From Actinoallomurus purpureus (lineage in GTDB: Bacteria; Actinomycetota; Actinomycetes; Streptosporangiales; Streptosporangiaceae), in assembly GCF_024055795.1 (NCBI RefSeq), contig NZ_JAMXMY010000033.1, forward strand, positions 1 through 64,000: DNA of 64,000 nt, in the 5' to 3' direction. Below, piece after piece: positions 15,776 through 24,304 of the stretch. The stretch's first letter is position 1. Each line of letters begins with the position of its first letter. The translations under genes were made by a program, and so were the position numbers. The notes under the pieces were generated by a model that saw only the letters and a list, made by a program, of their open reading frames with translations, was not told the DNA's origin and ran no database searches.

Positions 15776-16425
15776 AGACGGTACCCCGCGCCGGGAACGG
15801 TCTCGATGACCTGCGGCTCACCGAGTTTCTTGCGAAGCGTCATCATCGTCACCCGCACCACGTTGGTGAACGGATCGATGTTCTCGTCCCAGGCCTTCTC
15901 CAGCAGCTGCTCGGCGCTGACCACGGTGCCCTGCCCCCGCATCAGCACCTCGAGGACGGCGAACTCCTTGGGCGTCAGGTCGACCGGCCGGCCCTCACGG
16001 GTGACGGCGCGGCGCGCGGGATCGAGCCGCACGCCGCCCCGCTCCAGCACGGGCGGCAGCGGCGGTGCGGAACGTCGGCCCAGCGCGCGGATCCGGGCGA
16101 TCAACTCGGCGAAGGCGAACGGTTTGGCGAGGTAGTCGTCAGCCCCGATGGACAGCCCCTCGACCTTGTCGTCCAGCTCGCCCGCCGCGGTCAGCATGAG
16201 GACGCGGACCGTGGCCCCGTCGGCGACGAGGCTCCGGCAAACCTCGTCGCCGTGGACCCGCGGCAGATCGCGGTCCAGCACGACCACGTCGTAGTCGTTG
16301 ACGCTGGTCCGCTCCAGCGCGCTGGCGCCGTCGTACGCGACGTCGACGGCCATCGCCTCGCGCCGCAGCCCGGTGGCGATGGTGTCGGCGAGTACGCGCT
16401 CATCCTCGACGACCAGGACTCTCAC
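15772..16425 (-). CDS. cutR: OmpR/PhoB-family response regulator, CutR-like
   Basis: This 217-aa regulator has a receiver domain with phospho-acceptor Asp51 (VVVLDRDLPR), acidic pocket VVEDE and conserved Lys in LAKPFAFAEL. A winged-helix DNA-binding domain follows (LTPKEFAVLEVLM, VVRVTMMTLRKKLG, ETVPGAGYRL). It overlaps the histidine-kinase start by 4 nt and forms a two-gene operon read leftward. I recall Streptomyces CutR as having the same length. The start is GTG 16425, preceded by GGGGGTGG. The cognate partner is the adjacent kinase. Confidence 0.92.
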   Translation of the reverse strand: MRVLVVEDERVLADTIATGLRREAMAVDVAYDGASALERTSVNDYDVVVLDRDLPRVHGDEVCRSLVADGATVRVLMLTAAGELDDKVEGLSIGADDYLAKPFAFAELIARIRALGRRSAPPLPPVLERGGVRLDPARRAVTREGRPVDLTPKEFAVLEVLMRGQGTVVSAEQLLEKAWDENIDPFTNVVRVTMMTLRKKLGEPQVIETVPGAGYRL

Positions 16426-16428
16426 CCG

Positions 16429-16445
16429 TTTCCACCCCCTGGAAA
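16429..16445. promoter_or_regulatory. Inverted repeat at the response-regulator ribosome site
   Basis: TTTCCA-CCCCC-TGGAAA is a perfect 6-bp inverted repeat with a 5-nt spacer, starting 4 nt upstream of the response-regulator start and overlapping its SD. It could be an operator for autoregulation or an mRNA hairpin masking the ribosome site. Confidence 0.35.
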
Positions 16446-16582
16446 GCCACGCGCTGGACCGGCACTCTCAGTTATGCCACAGCACACGTAAGTCCCTGAT
16501 AAGCCCGTCCAGGATATTCAAAGGTTTACCGCGAACACGGTCCTGGGTAGGGGTGGCAGACGACCTATCGAGAGGAGACCGC

Positions 16583-16753
16583 GTGGGCGAGTTGACGGCC
16601 ACGATCCACCGGCGTCTGTCCGATGCGTACGATTCGCTTCGGACGGCCCGCGACACTGGCGACGATCTCCTGGTCGATGCCCAGCAGGCAGAGATCGACG
16701 ACCTGCGGCGCACGGCCGCCGACCACGGGATCGACCTCCCGCACTGCGGCTGA
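16583..16753 (+). CDS. Small conserved-looking protein, 56 aa
   Basis: GTG 16583 with GAGAGGAGA 4 nt upstream opens a 56-residue frame. The product is mostly helical and charged (TATIHRRLSDAYDSLRTA, LVDAQQAEIDDLRRTAADHG) and ends IDLPHCG. There is no signal or membrane helix. It is divergent from the two-component genes and followed by two strong hairpins, so it is probably a real monocistronic gene. I do not know a function; a small coiled-coil partner protein is possible. Confidence 0.7.
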   Translation: MGELTATIHRRLSDAYDSLRTARDTGDDLLVDAQQAEIDDLRRTAADHGIDLPHCG

Positions 16754-16755
16754 GT

Positions 16756-16776
16756 GGTGCCGCGCGACGCGGCACC
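16756..16776 (+). terminator. Hairpin after the 56-aa gene
   Basis: GGTGCCGCG and CGCGGCACC form a perfect 9-bp stem around CGA, directly after the TGA at 16753. Confidence 0.6.
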
Positions 16777-16796
16777 GACCTTCTGAACAGACGTCC

Positions 16797-16828
16797 GGGG
16801 GCCTCGCACCTGAGGGTGCGAGGCCCCC
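16797..16828. terminator. Strong 14-bp hairpin between convergent genes
   Basis: GGGGGCCTCGCACC (16797-16810) pairs perfectly with GGTGCGAGGCCCCC (16815-16828) around TGAG. It lies between the 56-aa gene and the leftward hydrolase, and can stop transcripts from both sides. Confidence 0.75.
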
Positions 16829-16873
16829 GCGCGTCGGCAGGGCCGCACGGCCGGAGGGCCGCACGGACGGCCG

Positions 16874-17698
16874 TCAGGACCCCAGGACGTCACGCAGCCG
16901 GGCCGCGTACGCGCGCGGGTGGCTCGTGTTGCCGTTGTGGCCGCCGGGGAACTCGGCGATCTCCGTGCCCACCAGCGTCGCCAGCTCCTGGGCGCAGCGG
17001 TGGTCGAAGACGGTGCGCGGCGTCTCCCGGCCCGCGGCGGGCACGATGCGGGTCGTCGTACCGCGCAACGCGGTGACGTCGAGGGTGTCGCGGATGACCG
17101 CCGTGAAGTCGCGGGCGATGAAGAAGTCGAAGTTGGCCCTGCGGGTGTCGGTCATCGGGGCCGGGGTCCGGTCGGGCTCGGCGGTCGGGTCGGACGGGTC
17201 GATGCCGAGGACCTCGGCGATGAGCTTGAAGGCCGCGGCCAGCCCCTCGCGCCGGTACACCTCCTGGAGCTCGGCGAGCTCACGCTCGTGGTGCCCGCGC
17301 TCGGCCTCGGGCAGCAGCCGTGGTGCGACCGGCTCGTGCGCGATGAGGGTCGAGATCTGTTCGGGGTGGTCGACGGCCAGGTGCAGGCCGATGACCGCGC
17401 CGAGGCTGCAGCCGAGCATGGCCACCGGCTCGTCGGTCAGCGACGCGAGCAGCCGGTGCACGTCGTCCGCGTGCTCGGCCATCGTCACGCCGGCTCCGGC
17501 GTCGTCCAGGACGCTGCGGGACAGGCCGCGCCGGTCATAGGTGACGACCGTGTGGTCCTCCACCAGCCGATCGACCAGGTCGACGCTGCGGTCGGCGTCG
17601 CCCTCACCGCTCTGGGAGATCAGCAGCATGGGGCCGGACCCACGGATCCGGTAGTGGAGGTCGGCGCCGGGAACGCGGAGCGAGCTCGAGATCGTCAT
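16874..17698 (-). CDS. Alpha/beta hydrolase
   Basis: This 274-aa alpha/beta-hydrolase-fold protein has nucleophile elbow GCSLG (Ser98), an oxyanion region near GSGPMLLISQSGEG and catalytic His in FPGGHNG near the C-terminus; the acid is probably the Asp of VFDHRC. YDRRGLSRS after strand 4 is typical of the esterase/haloperoxidase-like branch. I start at ATG 17698 with AAAGGA upstream; a GTG at 17716 would add six residues. The substrate is not predictable. A perfect long palindrome (17761-17803) lies 63 bp upstream, implying control by a dedicated repressor that is not encoded next door. Confidence 0.85.
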   Translation of the reverse strand: MTISSSLRVPGADLHYRIRGSGPMLLISQSGEGDADRSVDLVDRLVEDHTVVTYDRRGLSRSVLDDAGAGVTMAEHADDVHRLLASLTDEPVAMLGCSLGAVIGLHLAVDHPEQISTLIAHEPVAPRLLPEAERGHHERELAELQEVYRREGLAAAFKLIAEVLGIDPSDPTAEPDRTPAPMTDTRRANFDFFIARDFTAVIRDTLDVTALRGTTTRIVPAAGRETPRTVFDHRCAQELATLVGTEIAEFPGGHNGNTSHPRAYAARLRDVLGS

Positions 17699-17760
17699 CG
17701 GGGGGGGTCCTTTCACCAGGAGGAGGGCCGTGCGCGCTCCCGTTGACGAGAACCATAACC

Positions 17761-17803
17761 CATCTAAATAGATGCATCAAGTTCAGATGCATCTATTTAG
17801 ATG
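17761..17803. promoter_or_regulatory. Perfect 18-bp AT-rich inverted repeat (operator)
   Basis: CATCTAAATAGATGCATC (17761-17778) is repeated exactly as its reverse complement at 17786-17803, with a 7-nt spacer AAGTTCA. Each arm is itself a near-palindrome. The segment is strikingly A/T-rich for this genome and lies in the promoter region of the leftward hydrolase gene. This is the shape expected of a MarR/TetR/GntR-type operator; the regulator is not identified. Confidence 0.7.
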
Positions 17804-17860
17804 TTATTTGTGAGAGCGTCTCATCCCAATCTGGTGCGTCTCCAGGTGCTCGGTGCCCCC

Positions 17861-18661
17861 TCAGCCGCGGGCGGCGCCCGCCTCCGCGAGGAGGTCGTGC
17901 AGCGGGCCGAACAGGCCCGGTCCGGCGGCGATCGTGAGCTCCGGGCTCGGCGGCTCACCGTTCAGGCCGCCGACGGTTCCGCCGGCCTCTCGGACCACGA
18001 GCGCGCCGGCGGCGAAGTCCCATTCCTGAGGTCCGCGCTCGTAATAGGCGTCGACGCGGCCCGCGGCCACGGAGCACAGGTCCACGGCGGCCGAGCCGGA
18101 GCGCCGGATGTCGCGGACGCGCGGCAGCACGCGCTGCAGGGTCTCGGCCTGGTGGGCGCGGCGGTCGACGGCGTATCCGAATCCGGTCGCGACGAGGGCC
18201 TTGTCCAGGGTGACCCCGGTGTTGCACCCCAGCCGCCGGGTCGAACCGTCCTCCCGCACCAGGGTCGCTCCCCGCCCGCGCGCGGCGGTGAACAGCTCCC
18301 CGCGCATGGGCACGGCGACGACGCCGACCACCACCTCGCCGTCGACCTCGGCGGCGATGCTGACGGACCAGTCGGGCAGGCCGTACAGGTAGTTGACCGT
18401 GCCGTCGATCGGGTCGACGATCCAGCGGACGCCGCTCGACCCGCCGCTCGCGCCGCTCTCCTCACCGAGGAAGGCGTCGCCGGGGCGGGCGGCCCGGATG
18501 CGGTCGATGATGAGCCGCTCGGACGCCTTGTCCATCTCGGTGACGACGTCGGTCGAGCTGGACTTGGTGTACGCGACGCCGAGATCGGCCGGCCGCTTGT
18601 CGACGAGCATGACGGAGGCGACCTCCGCCGTACTGATCGCCAGTTCGAACAGGTCCTGCAC
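17861..18661 (-). CDS. Inositol monophosphatase family protein
   Basis: This 266-aa Mg2+-dependent phosphatase of the IMPase/FBPase fold shows the metal ligands GEES (67-69 region), DPIDGTVN (83-90) and WDFAAGALVVREAGG near residue 220. Likely substrates are inositol-1-phosphate (inositol lipid or mycothiol supply) or a related sugar phosphate or PAP; the sequence does not decide. The start is GTG 18661 with GGGGGGAA just upstream. It lies 46 bp after the ferrochelatase gene on the same strand, as in Streptomyces, so it is probably co-transcribed. Confidence 0.88.
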   Translation of the reverse strand: MQDLFELAISTAEVASVMLVDKRPADLGVAYTKSSSTDVVTEMDKASERLIIDRIRAARPGDAFLGEESGASGGSSGVRWIVDPIDGTVNYLYGLPDWSVSIAAEVDGEVVVGVVAVPMRGELFTAARGRGATLVREDGSTRRLGCNTGVTLDKALVATGFGYAVDRRAHQAETLQRVLPRVRDIRRSGSAAVDLCSVAAGRVDAYYERGPQEWDFAAGALVVREAGGTVGGLNGEPPSPELTIAAGPGLFGPLHDLLAEAGAARG

Positions 18662-18707
18662 GTTCCCCCCTAGTGGATCACCGCGGGCGTGGTGCGTCCG
18701 TGGATCG

Positions 18708-19691
18708 TCAGCCGGTGCGGCGGCAGTGGTCGCCGGCGCAGTGGTCGGAGCGCGGCCCCAGGCTCCCCAGCGCCGGCCGTTCGGTGCCGTCGCGTTCGAG
18801 GAGCAGCTCGCGGACCATCGCGACGAACCGGGGATGGGTGCCGGGCGTGGCCGCCCGCTCGATCCGCAGCCCGAGGCGGCCGGCCAGTTCCTCGGCCTCG
18901 ACGTCGAGGTCGTACCTGACCTCCATGTGGTCGGAGACGAACCCGACGGGGACGATGACCGCCGCGCGGACACCCTCGGCGTGGATCTTCCCCAGGTGGT
19001 CGAGGATGTCCGGCTCCAGCCACGGCACGCTCGGCGGGCCGCTCCGGCTCTGGTACACGAGGTCCCAGGGACGGCCCTGCGCCACGACCGCGGAGACGTC
19101 GTTCAGCTCCGCGACGTACGCCTCGCGGCCCGGCTGGGCGAGCGGCACGCTGTGGGCGGTGAAGATCAGGCGGGCCTCGTCGCGCAGTTCGGCGGGCAGC
19201 CGGTCGAGAGCGGCCCGGGTGTTCTCGATCACCGGCTCGACGAAGCCGGGGTGGTTGTAGTAGATCCGGAGCTTGTCCACCTCAGGGGCGTCCTCGACCT
19301 CGTCGCGCGCCCGGTCGATGTCCTCGAGGTACTGCCGGCAGCAGGAGTAGCCGCTGTAGGCGGAGGTCACGAACGCCGCCGCCCGGCGTACGCCGTCTTC
19401 CTTCATCCGCCGCAGCGTGTCGGCGAGGAGGGGGTGCCAGTTGCGGTTGCCCCAGTAGACCGGCAGGTCGAGGCCGTGCGCGGCGAAGTCGGCCTCGATG
19501 GCGGCCTTGAGGTCACGGCACTGCTGGTTGATCGGGCTGGCCCCGCCGAAGTGGTCGTAGTGCTCGGCCACGGCCTCGAGGCGTGCGCGCGGGACGCCCC
19601 TGCCCCGGGTGACGTTCTCCAGGAACGGCATGACGTCCTCGGGCTTTTCGGGCCCGCCGAAGGACAGCAACAGCAGCGCGTCGTACGGCAT
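18708..19691 (-). CDS. hemH: Ferrochelatase (coproporphyrin type, [2Fe-2S])
   Basis: This 327-aa enzyme inserts Fe2+ into porphyrin (coproporphyrin III in actinobacteria) near the end of heme synthesis. Family blocks are YDALLLLSFGGPEKPEDV, FGGASPINQQC, TSAYSGYSCCRQY, IFTAHSVP and PVGFVSDHMEVRYDLD (catalytic His and Glu). The C-terminus carries DHCAGDHC and the middle GYSCC, which match the cysteine ligands of the [2Fe-2S] cluster known from the mycobacterial enzyme. The start is ATG 19691 behind a G-rich SD. It lies upstream of the inositol monophosphatase gene in the same transcript. Confidence 0.93.
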   Translation of the reverse strand: MPYDALLLLSFGGPEKPEDVMPFLENVTRGRGVPRARLEAVAEHYDHFGGASPINQQCRDLKAAIEADFAAHGLDLPVYWGNRNWHPLLADTLRRMKEDGVRRAAAFVTSAYSGYSCCRQYLEDIDRARDEVEDAPEVDKLRIYYNHPGFVEPVIENTRAALDRLPAELRDEARLIFTAHSVPLAQPGREAYVAELNDVSAVVAQGRPWDLVYQSRSGPPSVPWLEPDILDHLGKIHAEGVRAAVIVPVGFVSDHMEVRYDLDVEAEELAGRLGLRIERAATPGTHPRFVAMVRELLLERDGTERPALGSLGPRSDHCAGDHCRRTG

Positions 19692-19743
19692 GCCCCCATC
19701 CAACCAGCCGCGCGCCGGTGCCCGGGCCCGGCCCGTCAGGAGC

Positions 19744-20907
19744 TCAGGAGTAGCGGCGGGCGTACGCGCGGGCCAGGGACAGGACGTTGTCGACGTACGT
19801 CTGCGAGTGGTTGTAGGCCCAGACGGCGCGGGACAGGCCGCTGCCGCCGCGCCCGGCGCCACTCGCGCACAGGTACTTCGCCGCCGCGGGAACGGCGTCA
19901 TAGGGGTTCATGATGTCGGCCTTGCCGTCGCCGTCGCCGTCGACGCCGTAGATGCGCCACGTGGCCGGCATGAACTGCATCGGGCCGAGCGCTCCGGCGC
20001 TCGACGGGCCGGCGTTGCGTCCGTGGTCGCTCTCGATCTGGCCGATGGCGGCCAGCACCGTCCAGGACAGTCCCGCGCAGACGCCGGCGGACTGCTGGTA
20101 CAGCGCGAGGTAGGTGCCGGGGCGACCGGCCGACGGCTTCTGCTGCCGCGCGGGCTGCCCCTGCGGCTGCGTCGCGGACTGGTGCAGGTCGATCACCTGG
20201 CTGTGCGCGCCGACGAGCCGGCGCAGCCGCGACCCGAGGCCGTTCAGGTCGGCGCCGGGCGCGTTGACGAGGAAGGCGATGTCGTGGACCAGCCCGATCT
20301 TCCGCCCCGTCTCCCGTCCGACGAGCACGTTGATGCCGGGCAGGCCCAGCGAGCCGGACCCGCCCATCGTGACGAACAGCTGCGTCCTGCCGAGAACCGG
20401 GTACTGCATCGCCTCGCGCAGTCCGAGCTGCTGCTGGACGTCGCCTGAGACGACGAACCGGTCCTGGGCGAGCGCGTTCCACAGCCCGTCGTCCTTCGCG
20501 GTGCCGGGCGGGGTCCAGGAGCGGAAGGCCGACGGGTCCACGGCGAACATGTTCACCCGGCCGCCCTGCAGCTGCACCGCCCCGGCGTCCACGGTGATCA
20601 CGTCCCGTACTCGCTTGACGTGGGAGACCTCGCGCAGCTTCCCTGCGGTCACCGGGCGGTCGGCGACGACGAGGAAGTCGGGGTCCACGACGCGTTTGAG
20701 CGCGGCGGGCTGCTCGGTGGTCGGCACGATCGTGGTGACGGACCGGTTCCCCGCGCCGTCCCGTGACCCCGCCGCGCGCCCGCCCTTGTGCGCCGTCTTC
20801 GGGGCGGCCGTCACGAGGTAGACCGCGCCGCTCGCGGCGGTAGCGGTGGCGGCCAGGGCGATGGCCGCCACGGCGGCCGGGAGTCCTCTTCGAACGAAGC
20901 GTCTCAT
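19744..20907 (-). CDS. Exported lytic transglycosylase
   Basis: This 387-aa protein has an N-terminal signal/anchor (FVRRGLPAAVAAIALAATATA). A ~200-residue middle domain of unknown role contains FLVVADRPVTAGKLREVSHVKRV. The C-terminal transglycosylase domain is MltB/SLT-like: catalytic Glu in AIGQIESDHGRN, then SSAGALGPMQFMPATWR, YGVDGDGDGKADIMNP and YDAVPAAAKYLCASG. It cleaves peptidoglycan glycan strands outside the membrane. A Gln/Pro/Arg-rich linker joins the two domains. ATG 20907 has GGGAG 6 nt upstream. It is divergent from the lactone-oxidase gene and close behind hemH. Confidence 0.88.
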   Translation of the reverse strand: MRRFVRRGLPAAVAAIALAATATAASGAVYLVTAAPKTAHKGGRAAGSRDGAGNRSVTTIVPTTEQPAALKRVVDPDFLVVADRPVTAGKLREVSHVKRVRDVITVDAGAVQLQGGRVNMFAVDPSAFRSWTPPGTAKDDGLWNALAQDRFVVSGDVQQQLGLREAMQYPVLGRTQLFVTMGGSGSLGLPGINVLVGRETGRKIGLVHDIAFLVNAPGADLNGLGSRLRRLVGAHSQVIDLHQSATQPQGQPARQQKPSAGRPGTYLALYQQSAGVCAGLSWTVLAAIGQIESDHGRNAGPSSAGALGPMQFMPATWRIYGVDGDGDGKADIMNPYDAVPAAAKYLCASGAGRGGSGLSRAVWAYNHSQTYVDNVLSLARAYARRYS

Positions 20908-21021
20908 CGCTACTCCCAACGATCGGACCCGGACGGTAGTTACCCACAACTCGACCAGACTCCGACAGGTACGGTTCTTGGGGTTGCCGAGGCCAGGCAC
21001 AACGTGAGTAAATTTCGCCTT

Positions 21022-22332
21022 ATGCCCCCCGTGACACCTCAGACCTGGCGAAATTGGGCCGGTAACCAGCGCGCCACCCCCCGGCGCGTGGTGACGCCCC
21101 GATCCGCCGCGGACGTCGCCTCCGCCATCAAGGCCGCGGCCGCCGCCGGACTGACGGTCCGGATGGCCGGCGCCGGGCACTCCTTCACTGGCGCCGCCGT
21201 CACCGAGGGCCTGCTGCTGCGGCCCGAGGGCCTCACGGAGCTGCGATCGGTCGACACCGCCACCGGCCTCGTCACCGCCGAGGCGGGCATGCCGCTGAAG
21301 GTGTTCAACGAGCAACTGGCGCTGCACGGCCTCGCACTCGCCAACATGGGCGACATCCAGGAGCAGACCCTCGCCGGGGCGACCCAGACCGCCACCCACG
21401 GCACCGGGCGCGACGCCGCCGGGCTGGTGTCACAGATCGCCGGGCTCGAACTCGTCCTCGCCGACGGCAGCCGCGTGACCTGCTCACGCGAGGAGCGGCC
21501 CGAACTGTTCGACGCGGCCCGCGCCGGCCTCGGCGCGCTCGGCGTCGTCACCGCCATCACCTGGCAGACCGTGCCCGCGTTCCTGCTGCAGGCGCGGGAG
21601 GAGCCGATGAAGTGGGACGAGGTCCTCGGGCGGCTGGACGAACTCGCGGCCGACAACGAGCACTTCGAGTTCTACTGGTTCCCGCACACCGACGGCTGCC
21701 TGATCAAGCGCAACAACCGGGTCTCCGGACCGGCCCGGCCGCTGGGGCGGTTCCGGCACTGGATGGACGACGAGTTCCTGTCCAACTCGGTGTTCGAGGT
21801 CGCGAACCGCGTCGCCAACCGATTCCCCGGCACCATCACGACGATCAACGGAGTGTCCGCGCGGGCCCTCGGCGCCCGGACGTACACCGACGTGTCGCAC
21901 AAGGTCTTCACCAGCCCGCGACGGGTGCGCTTCAAGGAGCAGGAGTACGCGATCCCGCGCGAGGAACTGGCCGACGCCCTCCGGGAGGTCCGGGCGCTCA
22001 TCGAACGCCGGGGCTGGCGGATCTCCTTCCCCATCGAGGTGCGCCTGCTGCCGGCGGAGGACGCCTGGCTGTCCATGGCGTACGGGCGGGACAGCGCCTT
22101 CATCGCGATCCACGTGTACCACGCGACCCCGCACGAGGAGTACTTCCGCGCGGTGGAGGAGGTCCTGACGCCGCTCGGCGGCCGTCCGCACTGGGGAAAG
22201 CTGCACACTCGCGACGCCTCGTACCTGGAAGGGGCCTATCCCCGGTTCGGCGACTTCCTCGCGCTACGCGACCGGCTCGACCCCGAACGCCGCTTCGCCA
22301 ACCGCTATTCGACGCAGGTCTTCGGCACCTGA
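21022..22332 (+). CDS. D-arabinono-1,4-lactone oxidase family flavoprotein
   Basis: This 436-aa FAD-linked oxidase is of the sugar-1,4-lactone/alditol oxidase type. The N-terminal PCMH FAD domain contains AGAGHSFTGAAV (His for covalent FAD), VTAEAGMPLKVFNEQL and GATQTATHGTG. The C-terminal ALO domain shows WFPHTDGCLIKRNNR, HWGKLHT and the terminal FGDFLALRDRLDPERRF. It oxidises an aldonolactone or sugar alcohol with O2, giving H2O2. ATG 21022 lacks a clear SD; an in-frame GTG at 21004 has a weak one and would add six residues. It is divergent from the transglycosylase. Confidence 0.88.
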   Translation: MPPVTPQTWRNWAGNQRATPRRVVTPRSAADVASAIKAAAAAGLTVRMAGAGHSFTGAAVTEGLLLRPEGLTELRSVDTATGLVTAEAGMPLKVFNEQLALHGLALANMGDIQEQTLAGATQTATHGTGRDAAGLVSQIAGLELVLADGSRVTCSREERPELFDAARAGLGALGVVTAITWQTVPAFLLQAREEPMKWDEVLGRLDELAADNEHFEFYWFPHTDGCLIKRNNRVSGPARPLGRFRHWMDDEFLSNSVFEVANRVANRFPGTITTINGVSARALGARTYTDVSHKVFTSPRRVRFKEQEYAIPREELADALREVRALIERRGWRISFPIEVRLLPAEDAWLSMAYGRDSAFIAIHVYHATPHEEYFRAVEEVLTPLGGRPHWGKLHTRDASYLEGAYPRFGDFLALRDRLDPERRFANRYSTQVFGT

Positions 22333-22728
22333 AGGACGTAGACTCCCCGTGAGTTGCATCCCGCTCGCGCGGCGTGCACGTCCCTTGTGCTCCGACCGGT
22401 AACCGCGTAGACCCCCGAACCGTCAGCATCCACCATCTTCCACCCGCGTTCCGTCACAGCGCCCCCGTGAGCCACACCAAGAGGGACGGCATCACGCGGC
22501 AAAGGATCCACAAGAATCGTTAAGCCCCACGTCGCCACCCCTCTTGAGCAGGCAAGCTGGGGCGACACTGCGGGAACTTGACAAGGATCACGTCGCGAGG
22601 GCGGCGATGTTCGGACATGCCGGGTACGGTGCTGGCGGGCAGGTGCGTCCTGACGCGAGACTGGTAGGACCGGGGGAAGGGCACGCATGCGCCCCGAGCC
22701 GCGTCGGACAGGGCACGAAAGGACACGC
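22333..22728. other. Intergenic region upstream of sepH, no gene seen
   Basis: These 396 bp between the oxidase and sepH carry no reading frame with actinomycete-like codon use and a ribosome site. CGAAAGGA at the end is the sepH SD. A TTGACA-like hexamer occurs near 22578, but no good -10 lies at proper spacing. Confidence 0.5.
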
Positions 22729-24162
22729 ATGCAGGAGCTGCGCCTCGTCGCGGTCAGTGAGGACGGGTCGTACCTCGTCCTTGCCACCGCGGGACGGGGC
22801 ACCCGGTTCACGCTGCCTATCGACGATCGGCTGCGCGCCGTGGTCCGTGGGCATTTCTCCCGCCTCGGCCAGTACGAGATCGAAGTGGAGAGTCCTTTGC
22901 GTCCCAAGGAGATCCAGGCTCGTATCCGCGCTGGAGAGACCGCGGAAGAGATCGCCGAAACGGCCGGCATCCCGGTGGAGCGTGTCCGCTGGTTCGAGGG
23001 ACCGGTTCTCCAGGAGCGCGAGTACATGGCCCAGCAGGCCCAGCGCGTGCCCATCCGCCGCCCCGGCGAGTCCTCCCCCGCCCCGGCCCTCGGTGAGATC
23101 GTCGAGGAGCGTCTCGGCCGGCGCGGCATCGACCTGGAAGAGGTCGAGTGGGACTCCCGTAAGTGCGAGGACTCCACCTGGCGGGTCAGTCTCTCCTTCT
23201 ACTACGACGGCCGTCCCTATTCCGCCGAGTGGGCGTACGACCCCCGGCGCCGGCACCTCTCGGCCGTGAACGACGAGGCCGCGCGACTGTCCTCGCTCGA
23301 CCTCGACGAGTCCGTCGACGACACGGTCACCCCGTTCCTGCCGCGCCGCGCCATGAAGGTCGTCGGCGATCCCCTACGCGACCAGGCTCCGCCGCCCGCT
23401 CCCGTTCCGGTCCCCGCGCCCAGCCGATACGAGGAATTCCCGGCCGACGAACCGGTCGTCTTCCGCGAGGTCCCCAAGCCGGCGCCCGAGGAGCCCGCCG
23501 CGTTCGCCCCGCGCCCGCGCGAGGCCCGCCCGGAGATCGTGGCCAGGCCGCAGGAGCTGCCCGCGCCCACCCGGCCCGCTCCCCCGGCCCCCGAGCCCGC
23601 GCCCGCGCCCGCCAGGCCGGAGCCCGTCGCGCCGCCCGCCGCCGAACACACCCCGGCCAGGCCCGAGCCGATCGCCCGGCCCGCCGCCGAGCCGGCCCCG
23701 GTCGAGCCCGAACCGGTCAGCCCGCCCGCCGCCGAGCGTGCCCCGATCGAGCCCGAACCGGCCGCGGCGGAGGCGGCCGAGCAGGAGCAGCCGGAACAGG
23801 AGGCCGCCGAGGCCAGGCCGCAGGCTCCCAAGCCGATCGGGCCGAAGCCGCTGGGGCCGAAGCCGCTCAAGGCCGAACCGGCCGCTACGACCAAGCCCGC
23901 CGTGGCGAAGCCCGCCGCGGCCCAGAAGCCGGCCCAGGCGAGGCCCGCCGCGCAGAAACCGGCCGCGCAGAAGCCCGCGCAGAAGCCCGCGGAGAAGCCG
24001 GCCGAGAAGGTCGCCGACCGCCCGGCCGCGGCCGCCGCGAAGCCCGCGACACCGCCCGCCGCCCCGGAGAAGCGTCCGCCCGCCCGGAAGAAGGCCCGCA
24101 GCAAGCGCGCCTCCGTCCCGTCCTGGGACGAGATCATGTTCGGCGCCCGCCGCCCCGAGTAA
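22729..24162 (+). CDS. sepH: Cell division protein SepH (DUF3071)
   Basis: This 477-aa protein is the actinobacterial FtsZ-binding regulator SepH, which promotes Z-ring assembly. The N-terminal DUF3071 domain (~1-175) starts MQELRLVAVSEDGSYL and includes a helix-turn-helix-like segment (IRAGETAEEIAETAGIPVER, WFEGPVLQEREYMAQQAQ) and WRVSLSFYYDGRPYSAEWAYD. A long disordered Pro/Ala/Glu-rich middle (~215-455, many PxPEP and AAEPAP units) leads to the conserved C-terminal motif VPSWDEIMFG. ATG 22729 is preceded by AAAGGA at 5 nt. The middle is longer and more repetitive than needed for function and varies between species. Confidence 0.93.
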   Translation: MQELRLVAVSEDGSYLVLATAGRGTRFTLPIDDRLRAVVRGHFSRLGQYEIEVESPLRPKEIQARIRAGETAEEIAETAGIPVERVRWFEGPVLQEREYMAQQAQRVPIRRPGESSPAPALGEIVEERLGRRGIDLEEVEWDSRKCEDSTWRVSLSFYYDGRPYSAEWAYDPRRRHLSAVNDEAARLSSLDLDESVDDTVTPFLPRRAMKVVGDPLRDQAPPPAPVPVPAPSRYEEFPADEPVVFREVPKPAPEEPAAFAPRPREARPEIVARPQELPAPTRPAPPAPEPAPAPARPEPVAPPAAEHTPARPEPIARPAAEPAPVEPEPVSPPAAERAPIEPEPAAAEAAEQEQPEQEAAEARPQAPKPIGPKPLGPKPLKAEPAATTKPAVAKPAAAQKPAQARPAAQKPAAQKPAQKPAEKPAEKVADRPAAAAAKPATPPAAPEKRPPARKKARSKRASVPSWDEIMFGARRPE

Positions 24163-24304
24163 CGCGGCCACCGGCACCGGCGGCCACGGCTCCGTGGCCT
24201 GCCCGGTGTGTTCCTATGCCGCGTCCGATGCCGTCCCCGACGACGGCGTGCGTGCGACGTTCCAGAACACCGGTACCGCGCTGTCGATCGGCGGAGGCTG
24301 ACGA

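Noticed and set aside
22305-23177. Leftward frame in the sepH upstream region (with a VDADGSGVYAVTGR-like stretch)
   Set aside because: It overlaps sepH antisense, lacks a ribosome site and family features, and runs into the end of the oxidase gene.
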